DNA from: an uncultured Bacilli bacterium
Lineage (GTDB): Bacteria; Bacillota_I; Bacilli_A; RF39; UBA660
DNA: 5,706 bases
Assembly: GCA_947628635.1 (NCBI GenBank)
Contig: CANRAX010000071.1
Span: 1-5,706, forward strand
Reading direction: 5' to 3'
Part shown: positions 4,374 through 5,706 of the stretch, in pieces
Numbering within the stretch: the first letter of the stretch is position 1
Layout: each line of letters begins with the position of its first letter
Program-made: the position numbers and the translations under genes
Notes under the pieces: model-generated
The model's input: the letters and a program-made list of their open reading frames with translations, nothing else
Databases searched by the model: none
What the model was told of the DNA's origin: nothing

Positions 4374-5618
4374 ATGGGTTTATTAGATAAGTTAAAAAAT
4401 GCTCTTTTTGAAGAAGAGTATGTTGAAGTAGAGGAAAAACCTAAAAAAGTAAAGAAAGAAAAGCCTAAGAAAGAGAAAATTAAAGAAGAGTCAAAGGAAA
4501 AACCTGTTGCAAAGAAGGTAATTTTGCCTGGTAAGAAAAACGTTAAAGTAGAAGAGTTACATGAAGAAGAATTAATTGATGAAGATTTTGAAATTCGTCC
4601 TAAATCTGATACTGATATTAGAGAAGAAAAATTAAATGAGGCTGTTAGAGATATTGACGATGATGATATAGATGATGTTTTACCAGTTAATAAAACAAGG
4701 GAAGATTTTAAAATGCTAGATGATGACGATTTTAAGGTTGAGAATGATGATTATAATGAGCCTGAAATTGTAGAAGTCATTGGTAGAAGGAGTAATAATT
4801 TCCTTGATAAAGAGGAAAGAAAGACTAGGCAAGATTCATATGATGATTATCAAGATACATATCAAGAATCTTATCAAGAAGAGGCAAATAATACAAAATA
4901 TCTCTATGGAATGAGTGAACCTGAAGTTAAGGTACAAGATTATGGATTATATGAGAAAAAAGAGGAAAAAGGTTATTTTAGACCTTCACCAATTATTTCG
5001 CCTATATATGGTATTTTAGATAGAAATTATCGTAAGGAAGATGTTGTTTCAAAAAAAGATGTACCAATTGCTAGTTCTTATTCAAGAAAAAGAGTAGATA
5101 TAGATGATGTTAGAAATAAGGCCTATGGCTCTTTAAGTGATGATATAGAAAGAGAAATAAAACAACAACCTATTGATGACGATTTGTCATTTGAGGTAGA
5201 GGAAAATGATGAAAAAAGATTGGTTGATTTAAGTGCAGATGAAAGTAAACCGACAGTAAAAGAAGTAACTGTTGGTGATGCTGTGGAATATTTTCAAGAT
5301 TTAGGATTAGAATATAATGTAGATTATGTTGATGCTACTAAAGATAAAACAAGAAAAAGAAGGACACGTGTAGAAGAAAATGCGGAAGTAGCAGAAAAGG
5401 TTTCGCAAGCTAATGAAATGGAAGAACAAGTAGTAGAACCTGTGAAAGAAGAACCTAAAGAAGAACCAAAGCTTGTAAAGAAAGAGAAAAAAGTAGTTGC
5501 TGTTGAAAAAGTTGAATCAGTAGAACCGGTTAAAGACAAAGAAGAGTCTGATGCGTTATTAGATACAAATGATAATTTATTTGATTTAATCGATTCTATG
5601 TATCAAGAAAATGAATAG
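4374..5618 (+). CDS. Large charged, mostly disordered protein with amphipathic N-terminus, 414 aa
   Basis: No enzymatic domain is recognisable. The N-terminus MGLLDKLKNALFEEEY could form an amphipathic helix, similar in style to the membrane-targeting start of SepF, but no SepF core domain follows. Residues 20-60 are Lys/Glu/Pro-rich, 60-125 Asp/Glu-rich with a DDDD run in each half, and 153-170 contain three Tyr-Gln repeats (YQDT, YQES, YQEE). Three islands stand out from the charged background. They are GYFRPSPIISPIYGILDRNY (200-219), RVDIDDVRNKAYGSLSDDIE (240-259), and the C-terminal NLFDLIDSMYQ (401-411), a short linear-motif-like tail. A small folded patch is possible near 296-320 (EVTVGDAVEYFQDLGLEYNV). 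Glu/Pro/Lys repeats return at 355-395. GAGGTGA (4361-4367) lies six bases before the ATG. It is the second gene of the operon. A membrane-associated scaffold, perhaps in division or envelope work, is only inference. Confidence 0.85.
   Translation: MGLLDKLKNALFEEEYVEVEEKPKKVKKEKPKKEKIKEESKEKPVAKKVILPGKKNVKVEELHEEELIDEDFEIRPKSDTDIREEKLNEAVRDIDDDDIDDVLPVNKTREDFKMLDDDDFKVENDDYNEPEIVEVIGRRSNNFLDKEERKTRQDSYDDYQDTYQESYQEEANNTKYLYGMSEPEVKVQDYGLYEKKEEKGYFRPSPIISPIYGILDRNYRKEDVVSKKDVPIASSYSRKRVDIDDVRNKAYGSLSDDIEREIKQQPIDDDLSFEVEENDEKRLVDLSADESKPTVKEVTVGDAVEYFQDLGLEYNVDYVDATKDKTRKRRTRVEENAEVAEKVSQANEMEEQVVEPVKEEPKEEPKLVKKEKKVVAVEKVESVEPVKDKEESDALLDTNDNLFDLIDSMYQENE
4848..4883 (+). repeat. Coding tandem repeat, three 12-base units
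   Basis: TATCAAGA recurs at 4848, 4860 and 4872 with a period of 12 bases and a variable four-base remainder. It encodes YQDT, YQES and YQEE. It is in frame and lies in a disordered section, so copy number could change without breaking the gene. Confidence 0.7.
5445..5468 (+). repeat. Coding tandem repeat, two 12-base units
   Basis: AAAGAAGAACCT is followed directly by AAAGAAGAACCA, encoding KEEP twice in the Glu/Pro/Lys-rich C-terminal section of the charged protein. It probably reflects local duplication in a low-complexity region. Confidence 0.6.
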
Positions 5619-5706
5619 AATAAAAGGAGATAAGGTTGAAAATAAAAACATAAATTTTGTCCACGACAAAAACCGTCAATGAAGACGCTAAAATAAACCG
5701 AACGCG
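5619..5706 (+). other. Unassigned right edge: strong ribosome site, five-codon frame and possible structured leader
   Basis: AAAGGAGA (5623-5630) precedes a TTG at 5636 at good spacing, but that frame stops at TAA (5651) after five codons. After it, TTTTGTC and GACAAAA (5655-5661, 5665-5671) form a perfect 7-bp inverted repeat around CAC. CGTC and GACG (5674-5677, 5684-5687) form a smaller one around AATGAA. The last ~50 bases are clearly richer in G+C than the rest of the window. The same TTG frame reopens after the TAA and stays open to the edge. This may be the 5' part of a structured RNA or leader, or the start of a gene with a disrupted beginning; too little is present to decide. Confidence 0.35.

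Noticed and set aside
5324..5539. Minus-strand open frame of 71 codons rich in Ser, Thr and Phe
   Set aside because: It is the antisense of the Lys/Glu-rich region of the 414-residue gene. Its composition is what reversed GAA/AAA/GTA codons give, and no ribosome site or domain supports it.

Overview
This is an AT-rich stretch of a bacterial chromosome. It most likely comes from a low-GC Bacillota lineage, perhaps one of the uncultured gut Bacilli close to the Mycoplasmatota. The grounds are the strong A/T bias at silent positions, AGGAGG-type ribosome sites and clear sigma-A-like promoters. FemAB-type cell-wall enzymes point to a peptidoglycan-bearing cell. The Trp codons I checked (in the bridge enzyme, the tail-like protein and trmB) are TGG, which argues for the standard code rather than the Mycoplasma TGA=Trp code. 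The lineage is inference; I see no rRNA, tRNA or mobile element.

Positions 1-1600 (minus strand) hold two tandem, overlapping FemAB-family genes for peptidoglycan bridge aminoacyltransferases. The upstream one is complete and the downstream one is cut by the left window edge. They appear to have their own promoter (1559-1587).

Positions 1597-2708 hold the most interesting block, a compact two-gene divergon. On the minus strand is a secreted protein with a phage baseplate/tail-collar-like C-terminal domain. On the plus strand is an 80-residue Cro/C1-type (XRE) regulator. The 113-base gap between them contains two back-to-back promoters with overlapping -35 boxes and three copies of a 16-bp palindromic operator (consensus ACATTTAAAYAAATGT). 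One operator fills the spacer of each promoter, and the third lies just downstream of the -10 box of the secreted-protein gene. This looks like a phage-style repressor switch driving a signal-peptide-bearing tail-like protein. A hairpin terminator follows each gene.

Positions 2719-2940 (minus) encode a small Met/Pro/Asn/Gly-rich protein with a coiled coil, of unknown function. It is divergent from trmB (3010-3639, plus), the tRNA m7G46 methyltransferase.

Positions 3654-5618 (plus) look like a two-gene operon: a lipoprotein of unknown function, then a 414-residue, highly charged, mostly disordered protein. The latter has a possible N-terminal membrane-binding helix and a few non-charged sequence islands. 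The last 88 bases carry a strong ribosome site followed by a five-codon reading frame, then a locally GC-richer segment with inverted repeats. That segment may be the start of a structured RNA or leader that continues beyond the window.
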